From: Pseudomonas fragi | GTDB lineage: Bacteria; Pseudomonadota; Gammaproteobacteria; Pseudomonadales; Pseudomonadaceae | Length of the DNA: 64,000 bases | Direction: 5' to 3' | Assembly: GCF_025426255.1 (NCBI RefSeq) | Contig: NZ_CP104861.1 | Coordinates: 1,054,001 to 1,118,000, forward strand | Shown: in pieces, positions 37,594 to 46,616 of the stretch | How the letters are laid out: the number at the start of each line of letters is the position of its first letter | Numbering within the stretch: the first letter of the stretch is position 1 | The notes under the pieces: model-generated | What the model saw: only the letters and a program-made list of their open reading frames with translations | What the model was told of the DNA's origin: nothing | Databases searched by the model: none | Made by a program: the position numbers and the translations under genes

Positions 37594-38715
37594 TTACTGA
37601 GGGCTTACTTCAGTTTTAGGCTTACCGAAGTGCCATTCGTAAACTACGAATTTGAAATCTTCCACGTCGCCTTTGGCGTCAAACTTCAGGTTGCCGGTAG
37701 GCGTCTTGAAAGTACCTTTATGGATGGCTTCAGCAACTTTGGCCGGGTCTTCGCTTTTCGCTTGCTCGATACCGCCAGCAATTACTTCAACTGCTGCGTA
37801 TGCCGGGAACACGAATGGACCGGTAGGGTCTTGTTTCTTGGCAGCAAAGGACTCAACCAGCGCCTTGTTGGCCGGGTCTGCATCAAATGCTTTTGGCAGA
37901 GTCACCAGCAGGCCTTCGGAAGCACCTTGAGCGATTTGCGAGATGGACTCGTTGCCCACGCCTTCAGGGCCCATGAACTTGGCGTTCAGGCCTTTTTCTT
38001 TGGCTTGGCGCAGGATCAGACCCAGCTCTGGGTGGTAGCCGCCGTAGTAGACGAAGTCGACGTTGGCTTGCTTGAGCTTGGCAATAACAGAGGAGTAGTC
38101 TTTTTCGCCAGCGTTGACGCCTTCAAAGACTGCGACTTTCACGCCTTTGTCTTCCAGGGTCTTTTTAACGGCGGTAGCGATGCCTTCACCGTATTGCTGT
38201 TTGTCGTGCAATACCGCAACGATTTTCGGCTTCACGTGATCCGCGATGTAGTTACCGGCTGCAGGGCCTTGGGCGCTGTCCAGACCGATAGTACGGAAAA
38301 TCATCTTGTAACCGCGAGCGGTGATTTCCGGGCCGGTAGCGGCCGGGGTAATCATGATGATGCCTTCGTCTTCGTAAATGTCCGAAGCAGGCTGAGTGGA
38401 GCTGGAGCACAGGTGACCGACTACAAATTTAATACCGTCATTGACCACTTTGTTGGCAACGGCAACCGCTTGTTTCGGGTCGCAGGCGTCATCGTAGTCA
38501 ACCGCTTCAAGCTTTTTGCCATCAACGCCGCCCTTGGCGTTGATTTGTTCGATAGCCATTTTTGCGCCAGCAAACTGCATGTCGCCGTACTGAGTCAGAG
38601 GCCCGGTTTTCGGACCCGCGATACCGATCTTGATGGTGTCTGCGGCAAATGAATGGCTGGCGAACCCGGCCAAAACCATAGCGGCAAACAGTTTAGTAAT
38701 CTGCTTTGTAGCCAT
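37594..38715 (-). CDS. braC: Branched-chain amino acid binding protein (BraC/LivK)
   Basis: A 373-residue periplasmic solute-binding protein that delivers Leu, Ile, Val and related amino acids to the LivHMGF transporter. The Sec signal peptide is cleaved after SHSFA. The mature part begins ADTIKIGIAGPKTGPLTQYG, the family N-terminus. A Cys pair is present (CDPKQ and CSSSTQ). The length equals P. aeruginosa BraC. A perfect 16-bp palindrome lies about 105 bp upstream. Confidence 0.97.
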   Translation of the reverse strand: MATKQITKLFAAMVLAGFASHSFAADTIKIGIAGPKTGPLTQYGDMQFAGAKMAIEQINAKGGVDGKKLEAVDYDDACDPKQAVAVANKVVNDGIKFVVGHLCSSSTQPASDIYEDEGIIMITPAATGPEITARGYKMIFRTIGLDSAQGPAAGNYIADHVKPKIVAVLHDKQQYGEGIATAVKKTLEDKGVKVAVFEGVNAGEKDYSSVIAKLKQANVDFVYYGGYHPELGLILRQAKEKGLNAKFMGPEGVGNESISQIAQGASEGLLVTLPKAFDADPANKALVESFAAKKQDPTGPFVFPAYAAVEVIAGGIEQAKSEDPAKVAEAIHKGTFKTPTGNLKFDAKGDVEDFKFVVYEWHFGKPKTEVSPQ

Positions 38716-39080
38716 CTTTATTGGTGCTCCACTCTTATGTTGTAATTTTTATAGTCCTGGAAGCCAAGGCAGCCGGACCGGGTTTTCTTGTAACGAAATT
38801 CCCGGTCAATCCCCCCTGCAACTGTACCGGTACAGTGTAGAGCGCCGGTTCAGCGCTTGAATAGCGTACTGGCGGGGGAAAAAACAGGAAATGTCGCTTA
38901 AACGTAAGAAAAAGACAGAATGGCGGCGGATTAGGCTGTTGATAGTTATCAGAATGTTGCTAAATCAACGCACCAGTCCTTGGCCTTCTACTCTTTTCTC
39001 GCTTTTTTACCTGAAAAGCCGGGTTTTTCTACCGGGTGTGCGGCGTTATCATTGCGCCGATATTTTTCCCGGTGAATCCC
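38716..39080. other. Divergent braC/DUF2288 intergenic region
   Basis: This 365-bp gap holds the braC promoter region and the palindrome at 38821-38836. The rest is AT rich with no convincing coding frame. Confidence 0.5.
38821..38836. promoter_or_regulatory. Perfect 16-bp palindrome, likely operator
   Basis: ACTGTACCGGTACAGT is fully self-complementary and lies 106 bp upstream of the braC start. It looks like a dimeric regulator site. The regulator is not identified; leucine-responsive, GntR/MocR and LacI-type proteins are all possible. Confidence 0.6.
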
Positions 39081-39386
39081 ATGAATCAAGAACCTAGCAC
39101 CCTCTATGCCAAGCTGCTTGGCGAGACCTCAACTATTGAATGGAAAGCCCTGCAACCCTTCTTCGCCAAAGGTGATTTGTTGTGGGTTAAACCCGAGCTG
39201 GACTTGATCGAAGCGGCGCAGGCAGTGACTCAGGATGATGCAGAGAAAGTCTCGGCCTGGATGGCGTCCGGGGTGCTTGGCAAGATGACTGAGGAGCAGG
39301 CGCTAGACGTTCTTGAACGTGACCCGCAGCTATGGGCGGTGGTGGTTTCGCCTTGGGTTATGGTCCAGGAAAGGGCGCAAAAATAA
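39081..39386 (+). CDS. DUF2288 protein
   Basis: A 101-residue cytosolic protein. It starts MNQEPSTLYAKLLGETS and contains the family segment ARG-like core KGDLLWVKPELDLIEAA with C-terminal VVVSPWVMVQE. The function is unknown. The ATG at 39081 follows GGTGAATCCC; upstream ATGs in frame would add a non-conserved hydrophobic stretch. A terminator follows at 39487. Confidence 0.82.
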   Translation: MNQEPSTLYAKLLGETSTIEWKALQPFFAKGDLLWVKPELDLIEAAQAVTQDDAEKVSAWMASGVLGKMTEEQALDVLERDPQLWAVVVSPWVMVQERAQK

Positions 39387-39486
39387 CCTCGCGCACCAAA
39401 CGGGAGCATTTTTTTGCACTGAATTGAAGTGCCGGGAGTGTGTAGCTCAGTAACCCGGCTCTGAGTAGTGGCAATTTGCCGTGGAG

Positions 39487-39518
39487 AAACGCCACAGTTG
39501 GTACGGTGGCGTTTTTTT
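39487..39518 (+). terminator. Terminator after DUF2288 gene
   Basis: AAACGCCAC pairs with GTGGCGTTT around a 10-base loop, followed by a run of seven T in total. Confidence 0.85.
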
Positions 39519-39650
39519 GTGCCTGCAATACAGATGCCCCGCTATGGGCACTCTGAGTGCAAAAGTGGCGCAATAGGGAGTCAAGGAAGGGAGTTGATAG
39601 TTGCGGGTATTGAAGGGGGCTTGTAGATACTCTGTTCCAGGTCAAGCCCA

Positions 39651-39701
39651 GTGGGAGCGAGCCTGCTCGCGAATGATCTTCGCGAGCAGGCTCGCTCCCA
39701 C
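39651..39701. repeat. REP palindrome (GTGGGAGCGAGCCTGCTCGCGA)
   Basis: GTGGGAGCGAGCCTGCTCGC and its inverse GCGAGCAGGCTCGCTCCCAC form a perfect 51-bp hairpin structure around a short GAATGATCTTC-type loop. It is the same REP type as the copy at 43745. Confidence 0.92.
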
Positions 39702-39816
39702 GCTTGAAGTATCTCTGCCGCTGGTAAAGGCTGCGCAAAGATCTGCAGGATCTTCACCAGCCTTCCAGGCATTGGGCCAGCTATCGCAGCCTGAGCCAGC
39801 GGCTACAAGTGTTGTT

Positions 39817-42663
39817 TTAACCGGCGACCAGCACGCGAATGGCTTCAAGGCGCAGGGCGGCTTTTTCAAGCATGGCCAGGCTTTGTTCGCGTTGTTTGCG
39901 CAAGGCCACCAGTTCGCTGTCGCGTACGCTCGGGTTGACTGCCTGCAAGGCGGTCAGGCGTGCCAGCTCTTCTTCGGTATCGGCAGCCAGGCGGCGTTGC
40001 GCTTCGGCCACGCGTTCTGCGTGACGTGGCGCGATCTTGGCTTCACCGGCGTTGATCTTCGGCGTCAGCTGGTCGCGCTGGGCCTGAACGAACTTGTTGG
40101 CGCTGGCGCGGGGTACGCTTTCCAGTTGTTCGTTCAATGTGTCGAAGGCCACGCGGGACGACAGGTCGTTACCGTTTGCATCGAGCAGGCAGCGCAGGGC
40201 CGCCGGGGGCAGGTAGCGACCCAGTTGCAGTGAACGCGGGGCAACCACTTCACTGACGTAAATCAGCTCGAGCAGCACAGTGCCGGGCTTCAGGGCCTTG
40301 TTCTTGATCAGTGCGACGGCGGTGTTGCCCATCGAGCCAGACAACACGAGGTCCATGCCGCCTTGCACCATCGGGTGTTCCCAGGTGATGAACTGCATGT
40401 CTTCGCGTGACAGGGCCTGGTTGCGATCGTAGGTGATGGTGACACCTTCGTCGTCGCCCAGCGGGAAACTGGCGTCGAGCATTTTTTCGCTGGGCTTGAG
40501 GATCAGCGCGTTTTCGGAATGGTCTTCGCTGTCGATGCCAAAGGCGTTGAACAGGGTTTCCATGTAAATCGGCAGGGTGAACTGGTCGTCCTGTTCAAGG
40601 ATCGCCTCAACCAGTGCTTCGCCTTCGCCCGAACCACCTGAGTTAAGCTCCAGCAAGCGGTCGCGGCCAGTGTGCAATTCCTGTTCGAGACGCTCGCGCT
40701 CAACCCGTGCTTCGTCGATCAGCGCTTGCCATTCTTCATCGTCTGCGGCTTCCAGTAACGGCAGCAGGCGCGGGCCGAACTGGTGTTGCAGGGCGTTGCC
40801 GGTCGGGCAGGTGTTGAGGAAGGCATTCAGCGCTTCGTGATACCACTGGAACAGGCGCTGTTGCGGGCTGGTCTCAAGGTATGGCACGTGAACTTCGATG
40901 ATGTGCTTCTGGCCGATCCGGTCCAGACGGCCAATACGCTGTTCCAGCAAGTCCGGGTGGGCTGGCAGGTCGAACAGCACCAGGTGGTGAGCAAACTGGA
41001 AGTTGCGGCCTTCACTGCCGATTTCGGAACAGATCAGCACTTGGGCGCCGAATTCTTCATCTGCGAAGTAGGCCGCAGCACGGTCGCGCTCAAGAATGTT
41101 CATGCCTTCGTGGAAGACCGTTGCAGGAATGCCGGAACGCACGCGCAGGGCGTCTTCCAGATCCATCGCGGTTTCGGCGTGGGCACAGATCACCAGCACC
41201 TTGGTGCGCTTGAGCATTTTCAGAGTGTCGGTCAGCCATTCAACCCGAGGGTCGAAGCGCCACCAGCGTTCTTCATCACTGGCGTCTGGCTGTGACTGGA
41301 AGCTGACTTCTGGATACAGCTCGGCATGTTCACCTAGCGGTAACTCAAGGTATTCGGCCGGGCACGGCAGCGGGTAGGCGTGCAGTTTGCGTTCCGGGAA
41401 GCCCTGGATTGCGGCACGGGTGTTACGGAACAGCACGCGGCCGGTGCCGTGGCGGTCAAGCAACTCGCGCACCAAGCGGGCGCTGGCTTCGGCATCGCCA
41501 TCATTGACGGCAGCCAGTAGGGCATCGCCTTCGGCACCGAGGAAACCGTGGATGGTTTTATGCGCTTCAGGTGACAGGCTGCCTTTATCCAGCAGCTCCT
41601 GTACGGCTTGAGCGACCGGGCGATAGTTTTCGCTCTCGGCGCGGAAAGCGGCCAGGTCGTGGAAGCGGTTCGGGTCGAGCAGGCGCAAGCGTGCAAAGTG
41701 GCTGTCTTGACCCAGTTGTTCCGGGGTCGCGGTGAGCAGCAACACGGCCGGGATCACGCCAGCGAGTTGCTCGACCAGGCCGTATTCAGGGCTGACGTTG
41801 TCTTCATGCCACACCAGGTGGTGTGCTTCGTCGACGACCAGCAAGTCCCAGTCGGCGTCGAACAGCGCGGCCTGGGCCTTGGGGTCGTCAACCAGCCATT
41901 CCAGGGCAACCAGGGCCAGTTGGCTGTCTTCGAAGGGGTTGCTGGCATCGCTCTCGATAAAGCGCTCTTCATCGAACAGCGCCACTTCGAGGTTGAAGCG
42001 CCGACGCATTTCGACCAGCCATTGGTGCTGCAGGTTTTCCGGGACTACGATCAGTACACGGTTGGCGCGGCCGCTGAGCAGTTGGCGATGAATCACCAGA
42101 CCCGCTTCAATGGTTTTACCCAGGCCTACTTCGTCGGCCAGCAAAACCCGCGGTGCGATTCGGTCTGCCACTTCGCGGGCAATGTGCAGTTGGTGTGCAA
42201 TCGGTTGCGCACGCACGCCGCCCAGGCCCCACAGCGGCGATTGCAGCTGGCGGCTGGTGTGTTCCAGGGTGTGGTAGCGCAGCGAGAACCAGGACAGCGG
42301 GTCGATTTGCCCGGCGAACAGACGGTCACTGGCCAGACGGAACTGGATGAAGTTCGACAGCTGGGTTTCTGGCAGGGTGACGGTTTCGTTTTGTTCGTTG
42401 AGGCCGTGATAGACCAGCAGGCCATCGGCGTCATCGACTTCGCGCACGGTCATCTTCCAGCCTTCGAAGTGGATGATGGTGTCACCCGGCGAGAACCGTA
42501 CACGCGTAAGCGGTGCGTTGCGCAGCGAATATTGGCGGGTTTCGCCAGTGGCCGGATAGAGCACGGTCAACAAGCGACCGTCCTGTGCCAGAACGGTGCC
42601 CAAACCTAGCTCTGCTTCGCTGTCACTAATCCAGCGTTGCCCCGGTTGATACTGCTGCGCCAT
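39817..42663 (-). CDS. rapA: RNA polymerase-associated helicase-like protein RapA
   Basis: A 948-residue Swi2/Snf2 ATPase that binds RNA polymerase and promotes recycling after termination. Two N-terminal Tudor-like domains (about 1-110) begin [17 protein letters not shown]. Walker A is [12 protein letters not shown], and the DEAH box is DEAHH. The helicase C domain contains [11 protein letters not shown]. The C-terminus has Spacer and Rpb-like regions and a coiled segment. The length is close to E. coli RapA (968). The ATG at 42663 is the family start. Confidence 0.97.
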   Translation of the reverse strand: MAQQYQPGQRWISDSEAELGLGTVLAQDGRLLTVLYPATGETRQYSLRNAPLTRVRFSPGDTIIHFEGWKMTVREVDDADGLLVYHGLNEQNETVTLPETQLSNFIQFRLASDRLFAGQIDPLSWFSLRYHTLEHTSRQLQSPLWGLGGVRAQPIAHQLHIAREVADRIAPRVLLADEVGLGKTIEAGLVIHRQLLSGRANRVLIVVPENLQHQWLVEMRRRFNLEVALFDEERFIESDASNPFEDSQLALVALEWLVDDPKAQAALFDADWDLLVVDEAHHLVWHEDNVSPEYGLVEQLAGVIPAVLLLTATPEQLGQDSHFARLRLLDPNRFHDLAAFRAESENYRPVAQAVQELLDKGSLSPEAHKTIHGFLGAEGDALLAAVNDGDAEASARLVRELLDRHGTGRVLFRNTRAAIQGFPERKLHAYPLPCPAEYLELPLGEHAELYPEVSFQSQPDASDEERWWRFDPRVEWLTDTLKMLKRTKVLVICAHAETAMDLEDALRVRSGIPATVFHEGMNILERDRAAAYFADEEFGAQVLICSEIGSEGRNFQFAHHLVLFDLPAHPDLLEQRIGRLDRIGQKHIIEVHVPYLETSPQQRLFQWYHEALNAFLNTCPTGNALQHQFGPRLLPLLEAADDEEWQALIDEARVERERLEQELHTGRDRLLELNSGGSGEGEALVEAILEQDDQFTLPIYMETLFNAFGIDSEDHSENALILKPSEKMLDASFPLGDDEGVTITYDRNQALSREDMQFITWEHPMVQGGMDLVLSGSMGNTAVALIKNKALKPGTVLLELIYVSEVVAPRSLQLGRYLPPAALRCLLDANGNDLSSRVAFDTLNEQLESVPRASANKFVQAQRDQLTPKINAGEAKIAPRHAERVAEAQRRLAADTEEELARLTALQAVNPSVRDSELVALRKQREQSLAMLEKAALRLEAIRVLVAG

Positions 42664-42834
42664 GCTGCCTGACTCCCGCTTTGAAAAAGCCGAGTATATT
42701 AACGGATCAAAGGCCTCAGTCCAAAGGACTCTCATAAAAAGCTGCCGGGCTTAAAATCAGCCGGGGCAGTAATCGACGAACGGCTGACCTCGACGGGCTG
42801 CCGCTGACAGACTGACGACAGGAGAACATTAACC

Positions 42835-43146
42835 ATGTTGCCGTCAATTTTGCCGCTTGGCGCAGTAACCGTTACCTGCGGCCCTGTCCGTCCTCGACCC
42901 GAGATCCCGCCCGTGGTGCCAACGCAAGCCAGCTCCAGTGAATGTGCGATCGATCTGAAACACAGCGATGACGATCAGGCCACGCTGCTGTTACGCGAAG
43001 AACAGCAGCGCCAACACGACAAGCGCCGTCGCGAATCCCTGGAGCAGAACCCAGTGGCAGAGGCGGGCACTGATGACGGTGCGCCGGATGCGCCCCTGAT
43101 TGATGGCATGCAGCGTCAGGGGTTGTGGGTCGATATAAAAGTCTAG
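42835..43146 (+). CDS. Conserved hypothetical Pseudomonas protein
   Basis: A 103-residue protein. The N-terminal 35 residues are Pro/Val rich (PVRPRPEIPPVVPTQ). The centre has a charged, Gln/Arg-rich helix (REEQQRQHDKRRRESLEQ). No signal peptide or membrane helix is clear. Homologues in pseudomonads have sometimes been given unsupported enzyme names; no such activity is visible here. GACAGGAGAAC precedes the ATG, a good ribosome binding site. Confidence 0.7.
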   Translation: MLPSILPLGAVTVTCGPVRPRPEIPPVVPTQASSSECAIDLKHSDDDQATLLLREEQQRQHDKRRRESLEQNPVAEAGTDDGAPDAPLIDGMQRQGLWVDIKV

Positions 43147-43224
43147 ATGGTTTTTTCTGGTCAGCGCTGAATACGCGTCGCATTATTGGCGCACTGAAAC
43201 ACACTGACAGTGGTCTGATTTTTT

Positions 43225-43386
43225 ATGAGCCAAGACACCAAGCTGGTTGATCTGGGCGCCGAGCGCGCCAAACGGGTACACGACCTCAATGAAAAGCGCT
43301 TGAACGAAGTTCGCCTGGCATTCGAGCAGGCAATGCCTTTGGTAAAAGCAGCGAAGAAACCAAAGAAAAAACCGAAAAAGCGCTGA
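43225..43386 (+). CDS. 53-residue Lys-rich small protein
   Basis: An ATG at 43225 opens 53 codons to TGA at 43386: MSQDTKLVDLGAERAKRVHD, then a helix-forming charged stretch (NEKRLNEVRLAFEQAM) and a C-terminal polybasic tail (KKPKKKPKKR). Codon use resembles the neighbours. No strong ribosome binding site is visible upstream. The tail suggests nucleic-acid or acidic-membrane binding; that is an inference. I do not recognise a named family. Confidence 0.6.
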   Translation: MSQDTKLVDLGAERAKRVHDLNEKRLNEVRLAFEQAMPLVKAAKKPKKKPKKR

Positions 43387-43534
43387 GCTGCTGCGATTCC
43401 GCTGACCTGAGTCAATTATTCCCATCAACTTCGAGCTGGCCGTGGATCTCTATTGATCCCGGTCAAGTTGTGCGCCTGCGCGTCTGGTTAATCTAGCTTC
43501 AACAGACACAATCAGACAAACGCAGGAGGCCGTC

Positions 43535-43645
43535 ATGTTTCTCGATAATGTGGTTATCGCCGGAGTACTTACTGTCGGCCTCATGGTTTTGTTCTTCGCC
43601 GGTCTGGGCATTTTTATCTGGAAAGACTCCCAGAAGCGCAAATAG
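43535..43645 (+). CDS. ccoM: Cbb3 cytochrome oxidase small subunit CcoM
   Basis: A 36-residue single-helix protein: MFLDNVVIAGVLTVGLMVLF, a second hydrophobic stretch, then WKDSQKRK at the C-terminus. CAGGAGGCCGTC gives a strong ribosome binding site. The sequence matches my recollection of P. stutzeri CcoM (start MFVDNVVLAGV), a subunit that stabilises the cbb3 oxidase in the inner membrane. The ccoNOQP genes are not in this window, as expected for this orphan gene. It was found by reading; it is shorter than usual gene-finder cut-offs. Confidence 0.82.
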   Translation: MFLDNVVIAGVLTVGLMVLFFAGLGIFIWKDSQKRK

Positions 43646-43744
43646 CGCCGAGTCTTTTCAGGGAATGAGCACGCAAGGCATTTTGGGCGACTTCGGTCGC
43701 CTATTTTTTTGCCTGTGTGTTTTGTCTACAGCTTGAACCCGTCT

Positions 43745-43842
43745 GTGGGAGCGAGCCTGCTCGCGAAGGGTGTAAGTATCAGCGTGTATTGACTGGAAAA
43801 TCGCGATGTTCTTGGGGGCTTCGCGAGCAGGCTAGCTCCCAC
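43745..43842. repeat. REP pair (GTGGGAGCGAGCCTGCTCGCGA)
   Basis: TGTGGGAGCGAGCCTGCTCG opens and CGAGCAGGCTAGCTCCCACA closes the element with a 50-bp spacer, i.e. two inverted REP units (one mismatch in the right arm). Confidence 0.88.
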
Positions 43843-43855
43843 AACTTATTACTGC

Positions 43856-43896
43856 ACAAAAAAAAAGGTACGGCCCGTGAGGGACGTACCTTTTTT
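43856..43896 (-). terminator. Terminator downstream of pitA
   Basis: AAAAAAGGTACG and CGTACCTTTTTT form a stem with a loop of about 13 bases. Read leftward it is followed by a long T run (A run on +), so it fits the leftward pit gene. Confidence 0.9.
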
Positions 43897-43909
43897 GTTC
43901 GGCGCAGAA

Positions 43910-45382
43910 TCAGGCCAGCGCTTTGGACGCCAGCCAGAACAGCGTCGCAGACAGCGCGATGGTGGCCGGTAAGGTCAGCACCCACGCCATCAGGATGGTC
44001 TTGATCGTGCCACCTTGCAGGCCGCTCTTGTTGGCGACCATGGTGCCAGCAACGCCTGACGACAGGATGTGCGTAGTCGATACCGGCAGGGAGAAGATGT
44101 TGGCCATACCGATTGCGAAGGCAGTGGTGATCTGTGCCGCCATGCCCTGGGCATAGGTCATGCCTTGCTTGCCGATCTTCTCACCGATGGTTTTAACCAC
44201 CCGCTTCCAGCCAACCATGGTGCCCAGGCCCAGGGCCAGTGCTACTGCCAGAATCACCCAGAACGGGGCGTACTCTGTGGTTGCGGTCAGGTCTTTGCGC
44301 AGTTTGTCGAGGTCGGCTTTTTCGCGCGAATCAAGTACTGGCAGTTTGCTGACTTTCTTTGCAGTGTCATCCAGGCAGAGCAGGTAGCGACGGATCTCGA
44401 TACGCTTTTCAGCCGGGATCGAATGGTAGTCTGCCACGCCTTTCAATGAGCCAAGCAGCGCTTCAATGGTCGGTTCGGTTTGCTGCGGGTTGCAGCTGAA
44501 CTGATCAGGCAAGTCGCCTTTGATGCTTTTGCCCAAGGCCAGAAACTCGCTCAGCGAAGCGTTGTTGCGCTGGTAGAACTGGTTCAGGTGCAGGGTGGCG
44601 TCACGAGTACGCTCGATCTGATACGTGGTGCTGTTCAGATCCAGTACGAAGGCACTTGGCACGATGCCGATCAGGACCAGCATGATCAGGCCGATGCCTT
44701 TCTGGCCATCGTTGGAGCCGTGAACAAAGCTCACTGCCATGGCCGAGATCACCAGAACCAGGCGGTTCCAGAACGGCGGATGCTTCTTGTCGTCCAGCTT
44801 GCGGCGCTGCTCTGGCGTCTTGTGCATCTTGGACGCCGGACGCCACCACTTCAGGGCGATCAACACCAGGCCGGCAATCAGGAAGCCCGCAATTGGCGAG
44901 AACACCAGCGAGGCACCAATGTCGATTGCCTTCTGCCAGTTAACCCCTTCGCTCACCGGGATTCCGCTGATCAGGGCATTGGCCAGGCCGACACCCAGGA
45001 TCGAACCGATCAAAGTGTGCGAGCTTGAGGCCGGAATCCCGAAATACCAGGTTCCCAGGTTCCAGGTGATGGCTGCTGCAAGCAGTGAAAACACCATGGC
45101 CAGGCCATGTCCGGTGTTTACATTCACCAGAAGCTCTACCGGCAGCAGGTGGACGATGGCATAAGCCACGCCGACCCCGCCCAGCAGAACGCCGAGGAAG
45201 TTGAACACACCGGAAAAGAACACCGCCAGGTGAGGCGGCATGGCTTTGGTGTAGATGACAGTCGCTACCGCGTTTGCGGTGTCATGAAAGCCGTTGATGA
45301 ACTCAAACGCGAGAACAAAGGCTAGGGCGAAGAAGAGGCTGATAAGAACCCAGGCGTCCAATCCGCTTAATAGATCGATCAT
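43910..45382 (-). CDS. pitA: Low-affinity inorganic phosphate transporter (Pit)
   Basis: A 490-residue inner-membrane metal-phosphate/H+ symporter. The duplicated PHO-4 signature appears as FINGFHDTANAVATVIYTKA near residue 28 and, in the second half, as MAAQITTAFAIGMANIFSLPVSTTH. About ten helices flank a central soluble loop of about 150 residues (TTYQIERTRDATLHLN and after). The length fits PitA. It is monocistronic. Confidence 0.95.
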   Translation of the reverse strand: MIDLLSGLDAWVLISLFFALAFVLAFEFINGFHDTANAVATVIYTKAMPPHLAVFFSGVFNFLGVLLGGVGVAYAIVHLLPVELLVNVNTGHGLAMVFSLLAAAITWNLGTWYFGIPASSSHTLIGSILGVGLANALISGIPVSEGVNWQKAIDIGASLVFSPIAGFLIAGLVLIALKWWRPASKMHKTPEQRRKLDDKKHPPFWNRLVLVISAMAVSFVHGSNDGQKGIGLIMLVLIGIVPSAFVLDLNSTTYQIERTRDATLHLNQFYQRNNASLSEFLALGKSIKGDLPDQFSCNPQQTEPTIEALLGSLKGVADYHSIPAEKRIEIRRYLLCLDDTAKKVSKLPVLDSREKADLDKLRKDLTATTEYAPFWVILAVALALGLGTMVGWKRVVKTIGEKIGKQGMTYAQGMAAQITTAFAIGMANIFSLPVSTTHILSSGVAGTMVANKSGLQGGTIKTILMAWVLTLPATIALSATLFWLASKALA

Positions 45383-45726
45383 GAAGGTTTTCTGACACGG
45401 TCATAAAGGGGGGCGGATTATGCCAGAAAACCCTGCTAATCAATGCACTAGCTGCCCGTTGGTAACATCTATAAATGAAAAAACTCGTCAGAGTATTCTG
45501 AAAGAACGCGTAGGCACATTCCCTCAAGCCACTGATAGCAAAGGCTATGAGGGCTTTCAGGGGGCAAACTTTACCCCTTGTCGAGGCCCTGATTCGAGCA
45601 CATGAAATATCTCGAATCGGAGGTTGAGCCGGACTGGTTTCAGCTCTGACACAGCAAATAGCCATACCCGCTCGTGCAAATGGCAAGCAAGCAAGGGTGG
45701 CAGCAGGCTATTTTCAGGCTCTCAGG
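45383..45726. other. Intergenic region upstream of pitA
   Basis: This 344-bp gap between pitA and the gene at 45727, both leftward, has no supported coding frame. It should contain the pitA promoter. No operator such as a Pho box is evident. Confidence 0.5.
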
Positions 45727-45990
45727 TCAGGGCTCTTCGGCATTGAGCTCTTTTTCAATTTTCTGAATTTCTTGAGAGAAAGCCTGATCGAGCAGGCTGG
45801 CACGTTTGCGCCAAGGTTTACGCTCTGGCTCTGGCCGAGCGGCGTAGGTCGTCACTTCACCGCCGTAAACATCCTTGAATCGTTGTTCCTGACGCTCAAG
45901 TTCTGCGCGCAGTTCGTCTTTCGTCACTGTGTTACCTAATTGAGTTAAGTTTAAATCTGGTGAATCACCGTGCAGGGGCGGTTGATTCAT
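45727..45990 (-). CDS. Small hydrophilic protein, unknown function
   Basis: An 87-residue protein, mostly helical and charged (KDELRAELERQEQRFKDVYGG; KRASLLDQAFSQEIQKIEKEL). No signal peptide. I do not recognise a family. Just upstream lies a perfect 12-bp palindrome AGGCAATTGCCT (46011-46022), which could be an operator. Conservation would decide whether the gene is real. Confidence 0.6.
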   Translation of the reverse strand: MNQPPLHGDSPDLNLTQLGNTVTKDELRAELERQEQRFKDVYGGEVTTYAARPEPERKPWRKRASLLDQAFSQEIQKIEKELNAEEP

Positions 45991-46616
45991 TTGACGAATG
46001 ATAGGCGATAAGGCAATTGCCTATTTACAACGTCACATTTAAATACGCCACGCGATGCACACCGCCACGTCATCAACTAACACATGAACGTCGCCGTTTG
46101 TAAGTGTTCACCCCCACTGGGCCACAACACACAATGCACTTGGGTTAAGCCGCGAGGGCCGATTGAACTCAACGAATTGGCTGGATCCAATCTGTCGCAC
46201 AGGCTTGACCTTGTGCTCTCGATCACTTGCACTCCTCCAAGGCGGAGGAGAATCACTACTATCGCCGAATAACTTCGGGCGCGTCAACTTCCAAGTGCGT
46301 GACGAGTTATGAATAGTCATGAATTACAGCGCAGGATGCTCGGCGCACTCTATTAATACGGTCGCCGGCTAATTGCCGAATCAAGTTATTTAACCGCCGG
46401 GCTGGACTTAACCGGATTACATATAAAGCAGACGTTTTCTATCACTGAACGGATTGATTGTGTGGGGCGCTTGATTTTAATAAACCTCACGCCAAGGGGC
46501 AGCCTGTGAATCTTTAGCTTGCGTCCAGGTTGATGGGTGGATTGCGATTATCGGCTGACGGTTCGATAATCGCCCGGCATGTAATAACTATAAGCAGCTG
46601 AAGCTGGGGGTTGGGA
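45991..46616. other. Long gene-free region before pcaR
   Basis: These 626 bp contain the AGGCAATTGCCT palindrome (46011-46022), a small CTCCTCC/GGAGGAG hairpin (about 46231-46249) and the two PcaR-like boxes at 46545-46572. A 62-codon frame at 46084 has no ribosome binding site and atypical composition. Otherwise nothing is recognised. Confidence 0.55.
46542..46575. promoter_or_regulatory. Paired PcaR-like boxes upstream of pcaR
   Basis: TTGCGATTATCGG (inverse orientation) and GTTCGATAATCGCCC (14 of 15 to the PcaR consensus GTTCGATAATCGCAC) have core centres at 46549 and 46568, 19 bp apart. Autoregulation by PcaR is known in P. putida. Confidence 0.8.

Larger units (their letters stand above)
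39387..39816. other. Gene-free REP-rich interval
   Basis: This 430-bp gap between converging genes holds the DUF2288 terminator, a complete REP palindrome at 39651-39701 and half of the long-repeat family at 39781-39809 (CTATCGCAGCC ... GCGGCTACA). No coding frame is supported. Confidence 0.7.

Noticed and set aside
38891..39097. Possible 68-residue protein upstream of the DUF2288 gene
   Set aside because: It overlaps the DUF2288 start and reads like AT-rich promoter DNA.
41608..42609. Open frame of 333 codons on + opposite rapA
   Set aside because: Shadow of RapA, which has all Swi2/Snf2 motifs.
46084..46272. Possible 62-residue protein in the gap before pcaR
   Set aside because: No ribosome binding site, atypical composition and no motif.
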